DNA of 64,000 nt from the NCBI GenBank assembly GCA_032821775.1, contig JAVLRN010000014.1:1-64000 (forward strand), in the 5' to 3' direction. Shown here piece by piece: positions 21,473 to 31,349 of the stretch. A program made the translations under genes and the position numbers. Below the pieces are notes generated by a model. That model did no database searches, was not told the origin of the DNA, and saw only the letters and a list, made by a program, of their open reading frames with translations. Source of the DNA: Sanguinoderma infundibulare (Eukaryota; Basidiomycota; Agaricomycetes; Polyporales; Polyporaceae). Positions within the stretch are counted from its first letter, which is position 1; every line of letters begins with the position of its first letter.

Positions 21473-21646
21473 TGACTCATAGGGAGTCAGTGACTGCGGG
21501 GTGAGTCAACATTACTGCGGGACGAGTCATGTTGAGTCAGCAACTGCGGAATGAGTCATTCTGACTACGGAATGAGTCAGCTAGAGCTAGTGATCTATGT
21601 AGAGACTGAATCCAAGTCTTGACTACATCCTGCATAGTATGAGTCA
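21473..21646. promoter_or_regulatory. Array of six TGA(C/G)TCA (Gcn4/AP-1 type) sites in U3
   Basis: Heptamers start at about 21473 (TGACTCA), 21502, 21533, 21552, 21573 and 21640 (TGAGTCA); the same six occur in the other LTR at 10834, 10863, 10894, 10913, 10934 and 11001. Most sit in a degenerate repeat ACTGCGG(A/G)ATGAGTCA. In element orientation all lie upstream of the TATA box. TGASTCA is the binding site of bZIP factors of the Gcn4/AP-1 class. Confidence 0.7.
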
Positions 21647-21708
21647 CATATTAGTACAGTGAATAAAAAAAGAAAAAGTAGCATGCATTCTAGTCCGTTG
21701 GCGTAACA

Positions 21709-21713
21709 ACATT
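21709..21713. repeat. Target site duplication ACATT, right copy
   Basis: This is the direct repeat of 10566-10570. The RT/RNase H frame of the host element resumes in phase immediately after it. Confidence 0.95.
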
Positions 21714-21884
21714 TGCCTTCGATACAGCATCGATCTACATGTCGATCACATTCCCGGAGAGTTGAATATTGTTGCCGACGCTATTTCACGCCACAATTTC
21801 ACCAAAGCTATTCACTTCGACCCTCGCATTCGTATTTTTCCTTTCACACCCCCTCGGGATGCGTTGGGGGCACCTCTCATCTAA
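21714..21884 (+). pseudogene. RNase H C-terminal end of the DIRS-like RT gene (separated part)
   Basis: The frame that broke off at 10570 continues here in phase with LHVDHIPGELNIVADAISR, the usual closing motif of element RNase H domains, and ends TAA at 21882-21884. The stop overlaps the start codon of the recombinase ORF (TAATG), which suggests coupled stop-and-restart translation in the intact element. Confidence 0.85.
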
Positions 21885-22888
21885 TGCCATGCTCCTCCCG
21901 ACCTCGGCTCTCTCCTCTTCAGCCCTGGTCGCACGAACGCCTCATTCACGAGCGCGCCATCACCTTAGCCCACGCCCTCGACCCTCAAACCCGTGACTCT
22001 TACGATTCCGCCCTCCACTCCTACCTCCTTTTTTGCGACACACACCACCTCCATATTGCACCCACCCCTGACACCCTCTCTCTATACATCATCTTCAAAT
22101 GCAATCGCATTCAACCCCGCTCTGTCAAAGCCTATCTTTCCGGTGTCTGCAGCTCCCTCGAAGCCGCCTACCCTTCCGTACGCGACACCCGAAAATCTCC
22201 CCTTGTTAAAAACACCCTCAAAGGGTGTATGCGCCTTTTTAGCTGTCCAGTTCATCGCAAAGCTCCCCTATCTCATGCCGATCTTGCCTCCATCGCTTCC
22301 CGCATTCCTTCCTCTACCCACGACGACCACCTTTTCCTTACCCTTCTTCTCACCGGCTTCCACGCCTTGATGCACCTCGGAGACCTCACATGGCCCAACA
22401 AAATCACCCACCGCTCTTACACCAAGCTTTCCCGTTGCCTTTCTGTCTCCATTTCCGAGTCCGACTTCGCTTTCACCCTCCCTTCCCACAAATCCAATCA
22501 ATTTTTCAAAGGCGACTGCATTCTCGTCCGAAAACAGGACGACTGTGACCCGGACCCCTGGCACACGTTCTCTGCATATCTTGCATCCTGCGACAACCTT
22601 TTCCCCTGTCGCTCCGAGCTTTGGCTCCATGCCAATGGTTCCGTTCCCTTGTGCGGCTGGTTCCTCACGCGTCTCCGCCACTTCCTCCCTTCGTCACCCG
22701 CTATAAGCGGCCACTCTATGCACGCTGGTGGCACCACGGCTCTTGCACTCACTGGAGCCTCCCCACTCATCATTCAAGCCACCGGCCGGTGGTCCTCCGA
22801 CGCTTGGCAGATTTACGTTCGGAAACACCCTGCGCTAACCCACGCCTTTCTCCTTGCGCATCAAAATCCCGCCCCCGCATCATCATAA
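21884..22888 (+). pseudogene. Tyrosine recombinase of the DIRS-like element, both catalytic Arg replaced by His
   Basis: The ORF from MPCSSRPRLS (ATG 21884) gives 334 residues: an N-terminal SAM-like core-binding region (DSALHSYLLFCDTHHL, SVKAYLSGVCSSL) and the catalytic domain. It aligns by eye with basidiomycete DIRS/Crypton recombinases, including GHSMHAGGTTALALTG, GRWSSDAWQIYVRKHP with the Trp and the nucleophile Tyr. The two arginines of the R..HxxR..Y catalytic set are His: ALMHLGDL (CAC 22373-22375, expected ALMRLGEL) and HSMH (CAC 22721-22723, expected HSMR). Both fit CGC to CAC, a CpG transition. The ORF is otherwise open, so loss of activity rests on these two changes. Confidence 0.85.
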
Positions 22889-23126
22889 TCCTTTCCTCCT
22901 CCGACTCACCATCTTCCGCGCTTCGCGCTTTTTTCAATTCTCTTCCTTTCTTTTTTCATTAGTCCTTTACTGCTCATTGGCTCCGTCCCTCGTAATTTAT
23001 CTGAGCGTCACGGGCCGCGACCGTGGCGCTCGAGTCCCGCTATTTTTTCGTCCCTGTGCCCGAGTCCCGCCTCATTCACTCTCACCCTTTACCTAGCATC
23101 GAACAAAGCAAAGCGCAGGCGATTTA

Positions 23127-23325
23127 TTGGGGTTAAACTTCGTTTATATGAGGTAAATCGCCTGTAGCATGCGGTGTCCCGCTGCGGCACCCCTCGAGCC
23201 GGCCGTGCCGGCTCGCGCCCGCCCCTCTCCCGATTCAGTCACGTCCGCCGACATGCGGGCTCCCTCGTCACTTAGGAGCTTGGAGCTTGAGGAGCGCGAG
23301 CCTGGCGTGTAGCAGCCGAGTCGGG
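23127..23325 (+). repeat. DIRS-like unit left end, copy 2
   Basis: This is the second copy of the 7299-7485 block, with CpG-type differences (for example CGTGCGG against CATGCGG) and a short extra CCGGCCG segment. Its last eight bases, GAGTCGGG, are the left target repeat of the KDZ transposon. Confidence 0.85.
23318..23325. repeat. 8-bp target site duplication GAGTCGGG, left copy
   Basis: GAGTCGGG ends here and recurs at 58353-58360. In the undisturbed unit at 7478-7485 it occurs once and is followed by CCCGCTGG, as it is on the far side of the insertion. This fixes the borders of the 35-kb element. Confidence 0.88.
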
Positions 23326-23383
23326 AGTATGTTCCATTAAAATCACTGGAGTTGCTGTTCAGATGGCCATAACAAAACCCCGG
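23326..23383 (+). repeat. KDZ transposon left terminal region with inverted repeat
   Basis: The end starts AGTATGTTCC. From AGTTGCTGTTCAGATGG to AACCCCGG it matches the reverse complement of the right end at about 24 of 33 positions (CAGATGG and TAACAAAA are identical and equally spaced). The outermost ~25 bp are not clearly matched. Confidence 0.65.
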
Positions 23384-24351
23384 TGTTGCCATCCAGACGG
23401 TCCCGGCCGGGCGCTCTGGTGTCAATATATTTTCTGCCCGGCCGGCGTTCGCGAATGCTCTCAGGCATCATCCGGCCGGGATGCCTGAAAAATATGCGGT
23501 TTTGGGGCAAGGTATATTTGCAGTCCAGCCGGTCCAGCGAAATACTTTACAATGTCATCCGGCCAGAGCACCTCACGAAACCATTGCCACGGCATCTCTG
23601 GGCTCCCGGTGGTTCAGTGGATAGGCCGTGCTCACGAATTGTCTATGTTCAGACCGCCCGGCCAGGACACCTGGGTTCCTGATCAGGCTGGCCGGCCGGT
23701 GCGACAACTTCCCTCATACCTCCACCCGGCCGGATGTCTCTATCTCCGCCCCAAACCACTACGCTGCGTAGTCATCCCTACTTTACAAGCTAGCCAGTGG
23801 GCTGTTGTAGCGGTCCGGCCAGTCCGAGTAAGTCACCACACTCACCGTCCACCCGGTATTCTGAGGTATCTGCATCCACCCTCCGGCCAGTCATTGCGTA
23901 GGTGGGTCAACCACACCGGCCGGGGGCACTGGACCCCAGGCGGTAGCGTCCGGTCGGTGGAGACATAGCAGTCACCACTGCCCGCCCGGCCGCGCGAGGT
24001 ATATGCATCTATGCTCCGGTCGCTATGCGCGTCATTGTGTCAGTCGGCCTCTTCCATGCGAGGATCACCTGAGATACATGTACAGGCGCCAACAACCATT
24101 TTGGAGAAAGGTTGCAGTCGCCATATGCTTGGGTTTGGAGTTCTGGAAGTCGGGAGCACGGAACATGGAAACTGATGTAAATGGCGATGGGGTGGGCTAC
24201 AGGAGGAACCAATCGATGATCACATGGCGGTCCGAAGCCCATCGTGCCTGACACAAGGAATAGAGGCACCACCCGTGGCCAGGTTGACCGTCATTACCCC
24301 AAGACACGTCCCCAACTCCAGCTTGTCCCAACCCACCTCCGGTGACGACCC
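23384..24351. repeat. Left subterminal region rich in CCGGCC motifs
   Basis: About eleven CCGGCC-containing motifs, several as full CCGGCCGG, occur between ~23402 and ~23990, spaced 10-90 bp. No gene is visible; GGTGGTTCAGTGGATAG at ~23610 looks like a Pol III A box but has no matching B box. Dense short motifs near both ends of a transposon are usual transposase-binding sites, here inferred. The rest (24000-24351) holds the upstream region of the next gene. Confidence 0.55.
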
Positions 24352-25434
24352 ATGGAGCCTCCGCGATTGTCCATCGTCGGCCGTGCTGGCACCGACATCA
24401 CCGCCCTGAACACCTTCCGGCATGTCATAGATCAGATAACAAGCACCCCCACGTTTGAAAGCGTCGATAACTACGAGAGCGCTATCTCTCAATTTATGCT
24501 CGCTCTCCGTGCTGTTAAGCCCGACACTAATCTGGATGAATACTTCCAACGCGTCTATGGCCACCTGCAGCGCTGCGCCGTGCATCATGAACACCTATTG
24601 AACATCTTTTCAAACCAATACGCTGCAGAAACGCGCGAGAGGACCCTCGGCGAGGCCCAGATGAACTTTTAGAGGTCATCGGTCCTGCAAGAATGGGAAC
24701 ATCGCCGCAAGGAGCAGTTGGAGCTGAATCGCGCAGTGGGAGAGCCGGTGGCTCCGGCGGACTTGGACAGGGCGGTCGACGTGGACAGGAACACCACCGA
24801 CCAGCTTCTGCGTTGCAAGCAGGTCTTTAAGCGCGAGTTAGACCTATGTACGTGCCCCAACACACTCCAGAATCATGCACTAAATGAAATCCCAGTCGTT
24901 AATAACCGTGCTGGACGAGTCTACGAGAACAGCAGACGCCACTCCCTGCCTGCGTGGGACTTGGGAGTCGACGAGGCCCAGATGGACTTCTTGAGGGCAA
25001 CGGTGCTGCAAGAACACGAACGTCTCTACAGGGAGGAGCTGGAGCGGAATGGGGCAGCGGGACAGGTGGGACAGGCGGGGACTGCGGCGGAGTTGGCCAG
25101 GGTGGTCAATGCGGACAGGAATGCCACTGACAAGCTTCTGCATGTCAAGGAGGTCTTTAAGGGCGAGTTAGACCGATGTACGTGCCCCAACACACTGCAG
25201 AATGACACACTGAATGAAATCCCAGTTGTCAATAGCCGTACCAGAGGAGTAGACGGGATGAGACGAGAGCGCGCGGAGTTCGGGTGGGGGGACGCAATGG
25301 TGCACATACAGTCTGACCAGCTGTGGGGCACGCCGCCTCCGGACAGGACCCAGGCTGACTGGCCATGGGGGAGGCCCTGGGAGGTCCCCCGGCTGAACGG
25401 GGATAACGGCTATAGCGGATGGGGGACCATATGA
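24352..25434 (+). pseudogene. Helical-domain protein of the cargo family, internally duplicated, TAG break
   Basis: A frame from MEPPRLSIVG to GYSGWGTI is interrupted by TAG at 24670-24672. The first ~100 residues (FMLALRAVKPDTNLDEYFQR, IFSNQYAAETRERTL) resemble the N-terminal domain of the gene at 52834. A ~321-bp segment is then repeated in tandem (24652-24972 and 24973-~25290). Each copy contains a VLQE..E.L helical stretch, ADLDRAVDVDRN / AELARVVNADRN and a 48-nt intron (24848-24895 and 25178-25225, donor GTACGTG, acceptor CCCAG). In copy 2 the codon matching TAG is TTG, so the break is a T-to-A change, not the CpG type seen elsewhere. No cysteine cluster follows, so this is a divergent or truncated family member. 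Confidence 0.5.
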
Positions 25435-26575
25435 GCAGGCAAGTCTCATCCACGTTGCAACCACGGACACCACAGACCATCTCGTATTTTGCTACATATT
25501 GCAATCCACATGATCTGGGCTTCTGCCAGCACCTTCCGCGTGATGTTTGACAGGGCCTCTATGATGCCGCCTGCTCCCAGGAATAAAGTGATGTCATAGG
25601 CCATGCGTCGAATATGAGATCATTGACGCAGACGAAGCGACACACAGTTCAGGATGTAAGGAAGCAGTGCTATATGTGATGAAGCTCTTCACAACGATGT
25701 ACATGGATTGATCTATTGGTCACCGGATGTGTCGCAACCAACGGCCTATCTGTCTCCGAACGCCTGGATGCGCTCCGAGCATACCAGTCAGCCTGGGGCA
25801 CCTCGTCTTCGACCGTGGATGGCATTCGGGACATTCTCCGGTACCAGTATCGTCCGGCCGGTGAGCATTGCGCGGGGACCAGTCTTGTCCGGCCGGTGAG
25901 CGTTGCGCAGGTACCAGTGTCGTCCGGCCGGTGAGCATAGCATATGGGTCTCCATGGTATGCTCGCACAAGGTGCCACCGATCTTGACCCTCGTGTGGAA
26001 GACATTGCAAAACTCCTCCTGCACCCTCCATAGGCCTCGCACTGCTCCGCACGAGGGCCGTTCCCCAGGGCAGCATTCACTGCATCCGTGAACACCGGGC
26101 TGAGCTGGACGGCGTCCGAGATCAATGCCGTCTCTGTGTTCTTATAGCTGGACTCGTTCGAGTACCACGGGCCGGCTGTCACGGTGAATACGAGAGTATT
26201 AGCAATGTTCGATCTTCGTTGTGCAACACTCGTACCTATTTGCGCAACCGGCCGGACGTTCACCACCTGAACGCTAGCTCGCCGGCCCGGTGACACTCTC
26301 AGTCACCGGGTACGCATTCTGCGACACTGTCACATGGGCGCGTTCGACGCGCTTTCGGACGAAATGTCGACGCCTAGTCTCAACTCGGGCGCAGGAAGTG
26401 GAACCTCCTGGATGTCAGCTACTGAGGCAGAGCAGATGGTCATGGAGCCGGAGAGTGCAGATGCAAAGCCCAGAGGGAAGCATGGTTGATTGAGGAAGAT
26501 TAAGGAAGATAGCACCCGTGTCACATACAACCAAGTTCTGGCGCTAAACTTCGTCGCCCTTCCTTCTCGCCCACC
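25435..26575. repeat. Upstream region of locus A with CCGGCCGG minisatellite, inverted copy at 56391-57130
   Basis: Three ~35-bp units of the type ACCAGT(N)4TCCGGCCGGTGAGC lie at ~25842-25945. From there to the ATG at 26576 the sequence is nearly the same as the reverse complement of 56391-57130, so the promoter of locus A was duplicated with the gene. The part before 25835 is not shared and shows no gene. Confidence 0.65.
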
Positions 26576-29083
26576 ATGTCCCAGGACGAGTTCAGAGAGC
26601 TTTATCACCGCTGGGTCAGTAGCCCCTCTAACCAGTCCTTGTCCGACTGTCCTCCGGAGTTCCTGGCCCTCCTCCGCAGCTGCAGCGACTTCTCCCAACT
26701 CCCCGACTCAGAATTCGAGGTGTTCTGGGCCTTCCTCCACAGACAGGTGGCTAATGGCCGGATCTTGCAATCCGAGCTGAACGCCTTCATGTCAGAATAC
26801 TCTACTATCTCACGTGCGTTGAGGTACGACTTCTATGTCGCCACTTTTCTCGAAGCCGAACAGGAACTGGAGGCCGCCGACACCGAGCTCCATCGCCTCC
26901 AACCGGATGACAGAAACAGCGACGACAGCAACAGCGATGATAGCAACAGCGATGACAGCACTGGCTCCCCTCTTCATCGCACTCGTGCGGCGCTGCGTAA
27001 TGCACAGCACAGCGTTAGGCTTGCAGACGAGGAATCCACTCAGGCTCACTGAGCCTGTACGTTCATTCCCGTAACCTATGCCTGTCCTTCTCAGCTGACA
27101 TTCTTCCGCAGATCAAGACGTCTTGAGCAACCACACCTTCGATTTGATCAGATTCCCGGTGACTGCCAGCCACCCATCCCACACAGCGCCTGCTCCCAGC
27201 AGATCTTCCGAGTCCGGAGCCGCGCCCGGGTTGAACTTAAGGCCTCCACCTCCACCCTCGACCTCTGCCACTGGGCCAACGTCATCGATGTCCACCTCCG
27301 GTCACGGGGCGCACACTCCCGGACCGGTTCCTCGGGACGCACCCAACTCTGAAGACCGTCTCCAGGCCGCCGCGGATGCTGGGGATGATTCAGGGGAACA
27401 AGACGAGCTCACCCCTGAGGCATTGCAGTACGAACGGGATAATCAGTTGTTGACCTGGGACACCGATTCAGTACGTGGTCTCTTTCAATTCCTTTGGCAT
27501 GTAGCTCACACACATCCTAGTGCGACAATTGCTACCTGCATGGTAGCCCATGTCTGCCCAGCTATGACCAGGGGCATGTTGTTTGTCACCAATGCCGCGA
27601 GGCGCATCTCAAGTGCACACGCTTCAGCCGTAATCCTCGCGGGGAGCTCAAGGGGACGGATCGCAACAAACCCTGGGCTCGGTTCAACGGCAAGGGCCAT
27701 TCCATTTGGACCGGTCTTCCCAGCCACATGCGGCCTTGGGTTGAGAGTGCCCTGCACGCGATTGAGGGCTCGCCGGCTGCCAGTCGCCCCACCATCCACA
27801 ATGAGCGCGCCCTCCTTGACACTCTCCACAGCGGCCAGTATCAGCCGGCAGCCAAGGGCCGGACGCCTTACATCTACAACCCTGCCTCCCTTCAGCAGTT
27901 CCAGGTCCGCAGGTTTCCTCCTCCGGAAGAACAGCCTCACGCTAGGTTGAAGGACCAACCCCCTACCGCTTCCGGCGCAGACACCACGGGTGGGTCCAGT
28001 GCTCCTCCTCGCACCTCCGGATCCAACGGCGAATGTAGCGAGCGTGCCCCGACAGCTTCCACATGGATCACGGGAAAGAAACGAGCCGCCGATTCCTCAT
28101 GGCCCACCCAACCCCGCCAGCATCGGCGAGTTGACCGAGAGGCGCGGGAGCGCCTCGCAGCGGAGATCGCTGCTGACGTCGCAGCCGCTGATGCCCAGCA
28201 GCAGGGCCCCCCATTGTCTCCCCCCCCATCATCGCCCACCCGTGCCCGTCGGCGTCAGCCAGTTGACCTGGAGACGCGTGAGCGCCTCGCTGCTGAGGCC
28301 CTGGTGGCTCAATTTGCTGGGCACATTGCAGCCGCCGATGGCCCCCAGCAGAACCCCCCATCCTCAGGCCCCGCATCGCCCTCTGTGCCACCCCGCCGAG
28401 TCGTCATCCAACCCGATTCTGCCCTGTTTGCGCATCACCTCATTGCCATTCGCAATGAGCACCAAGTCCTCCTCGGCTGTCAGGCCATCCAGGCTCGCCA
28501 GCGCCGGTTTCTTGAGGACGAGGAGGAACGCTTGACCGGGCTTCCGTATGGCACGTTTCAAAACATCGAGGCCTGGCCGGAGGCCCCGCGCACGGGGTCC
28601 AACCAAAGTCTACCCGTCCGGCACAACCCCGCCGCATCTGCGCCACATTCCTCGACCTCCAGACTCCGCCTTCTCGTCAAAGATGACTCTGATGCATTCG
28701 CTTCCCGCATCATTGCCATTCGCGCCGACCGCGGCGTCGTCGTCGAAAACCAGCGCCTGTTGCAAACCCACTGCTCGCGTCTCGAGGAAGACGAGTGTCG
28801 CCTCACTGGGCTGGAATTTGGGGAGTTCCAGAACCCCCACATCGAAGAATATGATATTGATGTCGCAGAGGCTTTTATGGCCCTGTCTCCACCACCTCTT
28901 CAAGAGGAATCCGAGGATGAACAATCTGAAGTTGATGTCTCGGATGCTTCGATTGCCCTGTCTTCACAAGCTCTTCAAGAGGAGTCCGAGGGTCCAGAAT
29001 ACGATACTGAGGTCCCCGAGGCATTCATGGCGGTGTCTCCACCACCTCTTCGAGAGGAATCTGACAGTGACACAGAGGTGTAG
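26576..29083 (+). CDS. Cysteine-cluster coiled-coil protein, cargo family locus A
   Basis: Three exons: 26576-27056, 27112-27470 and 27521-29083, with phases identical to loci C and D. Exon 1 encodes a helical domain (MSQDEFRELYHRW, PDSEFEVFWAFLHRQVA, EYSTISRALRYDFY) and a short NSDDS repeat. Exon 2 is Pro/Ser-rich and acidic. Exon 3 opens with CX2CX6CX10CX2CX6C (CDNCYLHGSPC..CHQCREAHLKC), the spacing of fungal Zn2Cys6 DNA-binding domains. Next come GELKGTDRNKPWARFNGKGH, a basic linker (GKKRAADSS) and two coiled-coil blocks (RQRRFLEDEEERLTGLPYG, LEEDECRLTGLEFGEF), then an acidic tail with EAFMALSPPPLQEESE repeats. An in-frame TGA at 27050-27052 lies two codons before the exon 1 donor; otherwise the gene is open. 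DNA binding is inferred from the cysteine spacing only. Confidence 0.65.
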
Positions 29084-29605
29084 GTGACCTCCAGAGCAGT
29101 TCCAGAGTCCTGCGAGATATATACAAGTAGTACGAACATTGGCCGAGTCATCTGTTGTCCTCCAATATCCTTCTTTTCTTGAGCAATGTATCTTGTAACC
29201 GCTTCCCCGATTGCAATCCCTTCTCTCCGCTGGGACCTACCTCAGCTTCGTCTCGCATCAGGTGCGGGGTAGGGTTTTGTTGCCGTCCCATGCATAACGA
29301 TAGAATAAGTCCATCCGATGTCTTGATAATTTTTAAGAGACTCCGGGCATTGAAGAAACTCTTGCGAAGGCATTGCCCGGACTGCAGCACGGCCAGATGG
29401 CGGGCGTATGCAAGTATGGCACGTGGCCAGGCACTCCGGAACTGGATGTGCCCACTCCAGAGCGGCCACAACTAACATGCATGCTCGTTCCTGTCACCCA
29501 TCAGAGCAATATTCGTCATGGTAGATGCCACTCGGCTATGGAATTGCATCTACGCATTTGAAGATATGCCTGACTCAATATGCTTTTGATAGCACTACTG
29601 TCACA
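29084..29605. other. 3' flank of locus A, no gene recognised
   Basis: Open frames on both strands (for example minus 29148-29471) show no motifs, splice context or paralog. Nothing further is supported. Confidence 0.35.
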
Positions 29606-29812
29606 AGCTCTGGTGGCATAGTGGTCTATGCATCTCCATAAGCACTCCATGCGCTAGTGAAGCTCTGGGTTCGATTCCCACCACAGGAGGTGCCTCGCCA
29701 TTCAGCAAATTTTTACTTCCCAGGAGTGTCTCGTCCAACTGCAACGTTTTTGGGCCATGGAACTGTCCTGAATATCACGACCGGGGTATCTGCCCTTTAA
29801 TAACCCCCCCCC
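29606..29812 (+). repeat. tRNA-derived SINE-like repeat, copy 1
   Basis: The head has a Pol III A-box-like TGGCATAGTGGTCTATGC and a B box GGTTCGATTCC ~60 bp apart, with TGGTGG and CCACCA at either side as a degenerate acceptor stem. It is followed by a body with CAACTGCAACGTTTT and a tail GGAACTGTCCTGAATATC..CACGACCGG ending in TTTAATAACC and a C-run. The same head, body and tail phrases recur at 45525-45880. It is not a functional tRNA because the anticodon arm and variable loop do not fold normally. Confidence 0.6.
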
Positions 29813-30196
29813 CCCTCCGGAAGCATATTCCCAGGACGCACCGGCCGGTCACTGTCCCTCTGTATGTGTGTGTACCGGCCGGGGGGTAGGTCTCGCATTC
29901 GCGATGCTCCAGCCGGCCAATAGTCTCATTCATCTACGTGCGTGCGTTGGTCTGATGACAATATACAAACATGGAGCGCGCACAGCCGGGTAAGATCAAG
30001 CAGGTCTGTGGCACATGCCCTTGCGGCCCATGCCTCTTTCACCATACACGGTCTTCCCATTCATTGAACAAGGTCGCACCAAGTTCTTCCTACATGCCCA
30101 ATTGCAATTATGCTTCCTTCGAATGCTATTGGGATCCATTATTTCAGAGGTAACTCGTTATTGGTGTGCTGTATCTACTCCGACCATGCAGCTCTC
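29813..30196. other. Intergenic with CCGGCCGG motifs
   Basis: This stretch contains a C-run, three CCGGCC motifs (~29840-29920) and the 3' flank of the gene ending at 30197. No gene is visible. Confidence 0.35.
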
Positions 30197-31116
30197 TTAA
30201 TCCCCCCTCCAGTAGCCATCATCCCTCTCCTCCATCAAATGCTGCCAGGTGGCGTCCGCCCACGGGGCTTGAGCAGCCACCATCTGGTTGTACACCCCCC
30301 AATTTGGCGGGACGTAAGCCAGGGCCATGCCCCGTAAGGCACGGAGTAAGTCGTCTTGCTCATCCAAGTACGACAACTCATCCTGGAGTCCTGCATGCTC
30401 GTAGGTGAGCAACCGGTGCTCAAGTGCGGATAGGTCGAAACCACTAAGTGCGGATAGGTCGAAACCACTATCCTCATCTTCCGGTTTGAGGACATCCGAT
30501 GCGGTCTCCGGGTTTGCTATGGGCTCCGGAGACACACCTTGTGCCAGTGCAGTGAAAGACATCTTGGGACGACCATCGCCATTGTCCTCCTCCACGTCAT
30601 CTGACAACTCCAAGTCAGACGGATACTCTATGGCCTTCCGGATTGTCCACGCCTCTGCGCCGGAGTCCCCCTCCGAGTCTGACGGATACTCGATTGCATT
30701 CGCTGGAGGGGTGTCCTGTGCTTGGTTGGTGTCAGATGCCGGGGCACCCACATTTGCATCTGAGGCCAAGGCCGAGTCCGAGTCGTATTCTATGGGCAGT
30801 TGTTTGCTCCATCTACATCAGTACAAAGACAGTTAGCGGCCGGCAGGTAGCTCTCATTACACGTCATTCCAAACTTACCCTCGTTGGCCAGCCCATTCAC
30901 CTGGTGCACCGGTTTCCGGTGCGGACCTGATGCTCTCCCTCACTGCAATGGGCGCCGGCTCAGGAACATTCATCCGGACATGCTTAGGCTTGCGCCCCGG
31001 TTCACCTACAATTCACAATAGTGGCAAATTGTCACCATCTCACCTGTGAGCTGGCAGTCAGAATACTCACCGCCACTGGCCTGAGAGTCCGCACGGCCTC
31101 GCTTCTTTGACTCCAT
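30197..31116 (-). CDS. Acidic coiled-coil protein related to the cargo family, three exons, intact
   Basis: Exons 31071-31116, 30879-31005 and 30197-30812 join in phase with GTGAGT and GTAAGT donors and TAG acceptors, and no stop interrupts them. The product (~262 residues) starts MESKKRGRADSQASG, continues with a basic GRKPKHVRMN, then an acidic Ser/Asp/Glu-rich region with three IEYPSD/IEYDSD repeats and a duplicated SGFDLSAL. The C-terminal coiled coil (LEHRLLTYEHAGLQDELSYL) and VYNQMVAAQAP end resemble the end of loci B and C (SEHRLLADQCHCLEEDE, AVTQAFMAIPP). It looks like a family member reduced to the acidic and coiled-coil parts, without the cysteine cluster. It could act as a partner or competitor of the full proteins; this is inference. 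Confidence 0.65.
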
Positions 31117-31349
31117 AATGACCAGGACCAGCTGCGCTCAGGTAGTGTCAGTAATTGTCCATACGACCATTCTCAGGCATACCTTGACCGAAGTGGAAGG
31201 TGTCAGAGGCGTGCTTCTCTCAGAGCGCCCAATTTGCTCCCGTTCTGTCGGAGTCAACCTTATCAGATTACATTAGATCTCGATCGTTGCCACATCCTCA
31301 TACCTGCCGTCCCTCTTCCCTCCTCCCATCATCTTCGCAGCATTGCAGC
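31117..31349. promoter_or_regulatory. Shared divergent promoter region
   Basis: The 233 bp between the start codons at 31116 (minus) and 31350 (plus) must hold both promoters. No clear TATA box was seen. Confidence 0.35.

Larger units (their letters stand above)
10571..21708 (-). mobile_element. Ty3/gypsy chromovirus with extra ORFs, self-priming type, minus orientation
   Basis: Two 499-bp LTRs (TGTTACG..CGTAACA) that differ at only four positions, all transitions, bound an internal region coding on the minus strand. A 5-bp duplication ACATT flanks the element. Reading right to left: 5' LTR, self-complementary primer site, an N-terminal ORF (20285-21061), gag with zinc knuckle, protease/RT/RNase H/integrase with a C-terminal chromodomain, two further ORFs (14156-14638 and 11051-12604), polypurine tract, 3' LTR. 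Total length is 11.1 kb, about twice a usual fungal element, because of the accessory ORFs and a nested 954-bp insertion (12699-13652). Eight in-frame TGA codons break its genes, so this copy is not autonomous, yet the LTRs show that it is young. Confidence 0.93.
21210..21708 (-). repeat. Chromovirus LTR (5' LTR in element orientation)
   Basis: This promoter-bearing LTR matches 10571-11069 over 499 bp with four transitions. In element orientation it holds an upstream array of TGA(C/G)TCA motifs, a TATATAAG box and the predicted transcript start, in that order. Confidence 0.95.
7299..23126 (+). mobile_element. DIRS-like (tyrosine-recombinase) retroelement, unit 1, split by a chromovirus
   Basis: Without the inserted chromovirus (10571-21708 plus one target repeat) this unit is ~4.7 kb. 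It carries, in order, a 5' leader, a gag-like ORF with a zinc knuckle (7645-8886), an RT/RNase H ORF (from ~8825), a tyrosine recombinase (21884-22888) and a 3' leader ending GGCGATTTA. The motif TAAATCGCC near the left end is the exact inverted complement of that right end, which gives short inverted ends. No LTRs and no clear target duplication flank the unit, as expected for recombinase-mediated insertion. A second, coding-deleted unit follows head to tail from 23127. The order RT, RNase H, recombinase places it in the DIRS/Ngaro group; the exact clade needs a tree. Confidence 0.8.

Noticed and set aside
7299..23325. The 187/199-bp blocks at both sides of the DIRS-like unit as long terminal repeats
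   Set aside because: The second block is followed, across the KDZ insertion, by the sequence that follows the first block, so it is the start of a second tandem unit.
23600..23700. Possible tRNA gene (GGTGGTTCAGTGGATAG)
   Set aside because: Only an A-box-like stretch; no B box GGTTCRANTCC at proper distance and no acceptor stem.
29606..29700. Functional tRNA gene
   Set aside because: A and B boxes are present but anticodon arm and spacing do not fold well, and the same head recurs with a shared non-tRNA body, so a SINE is more likely.
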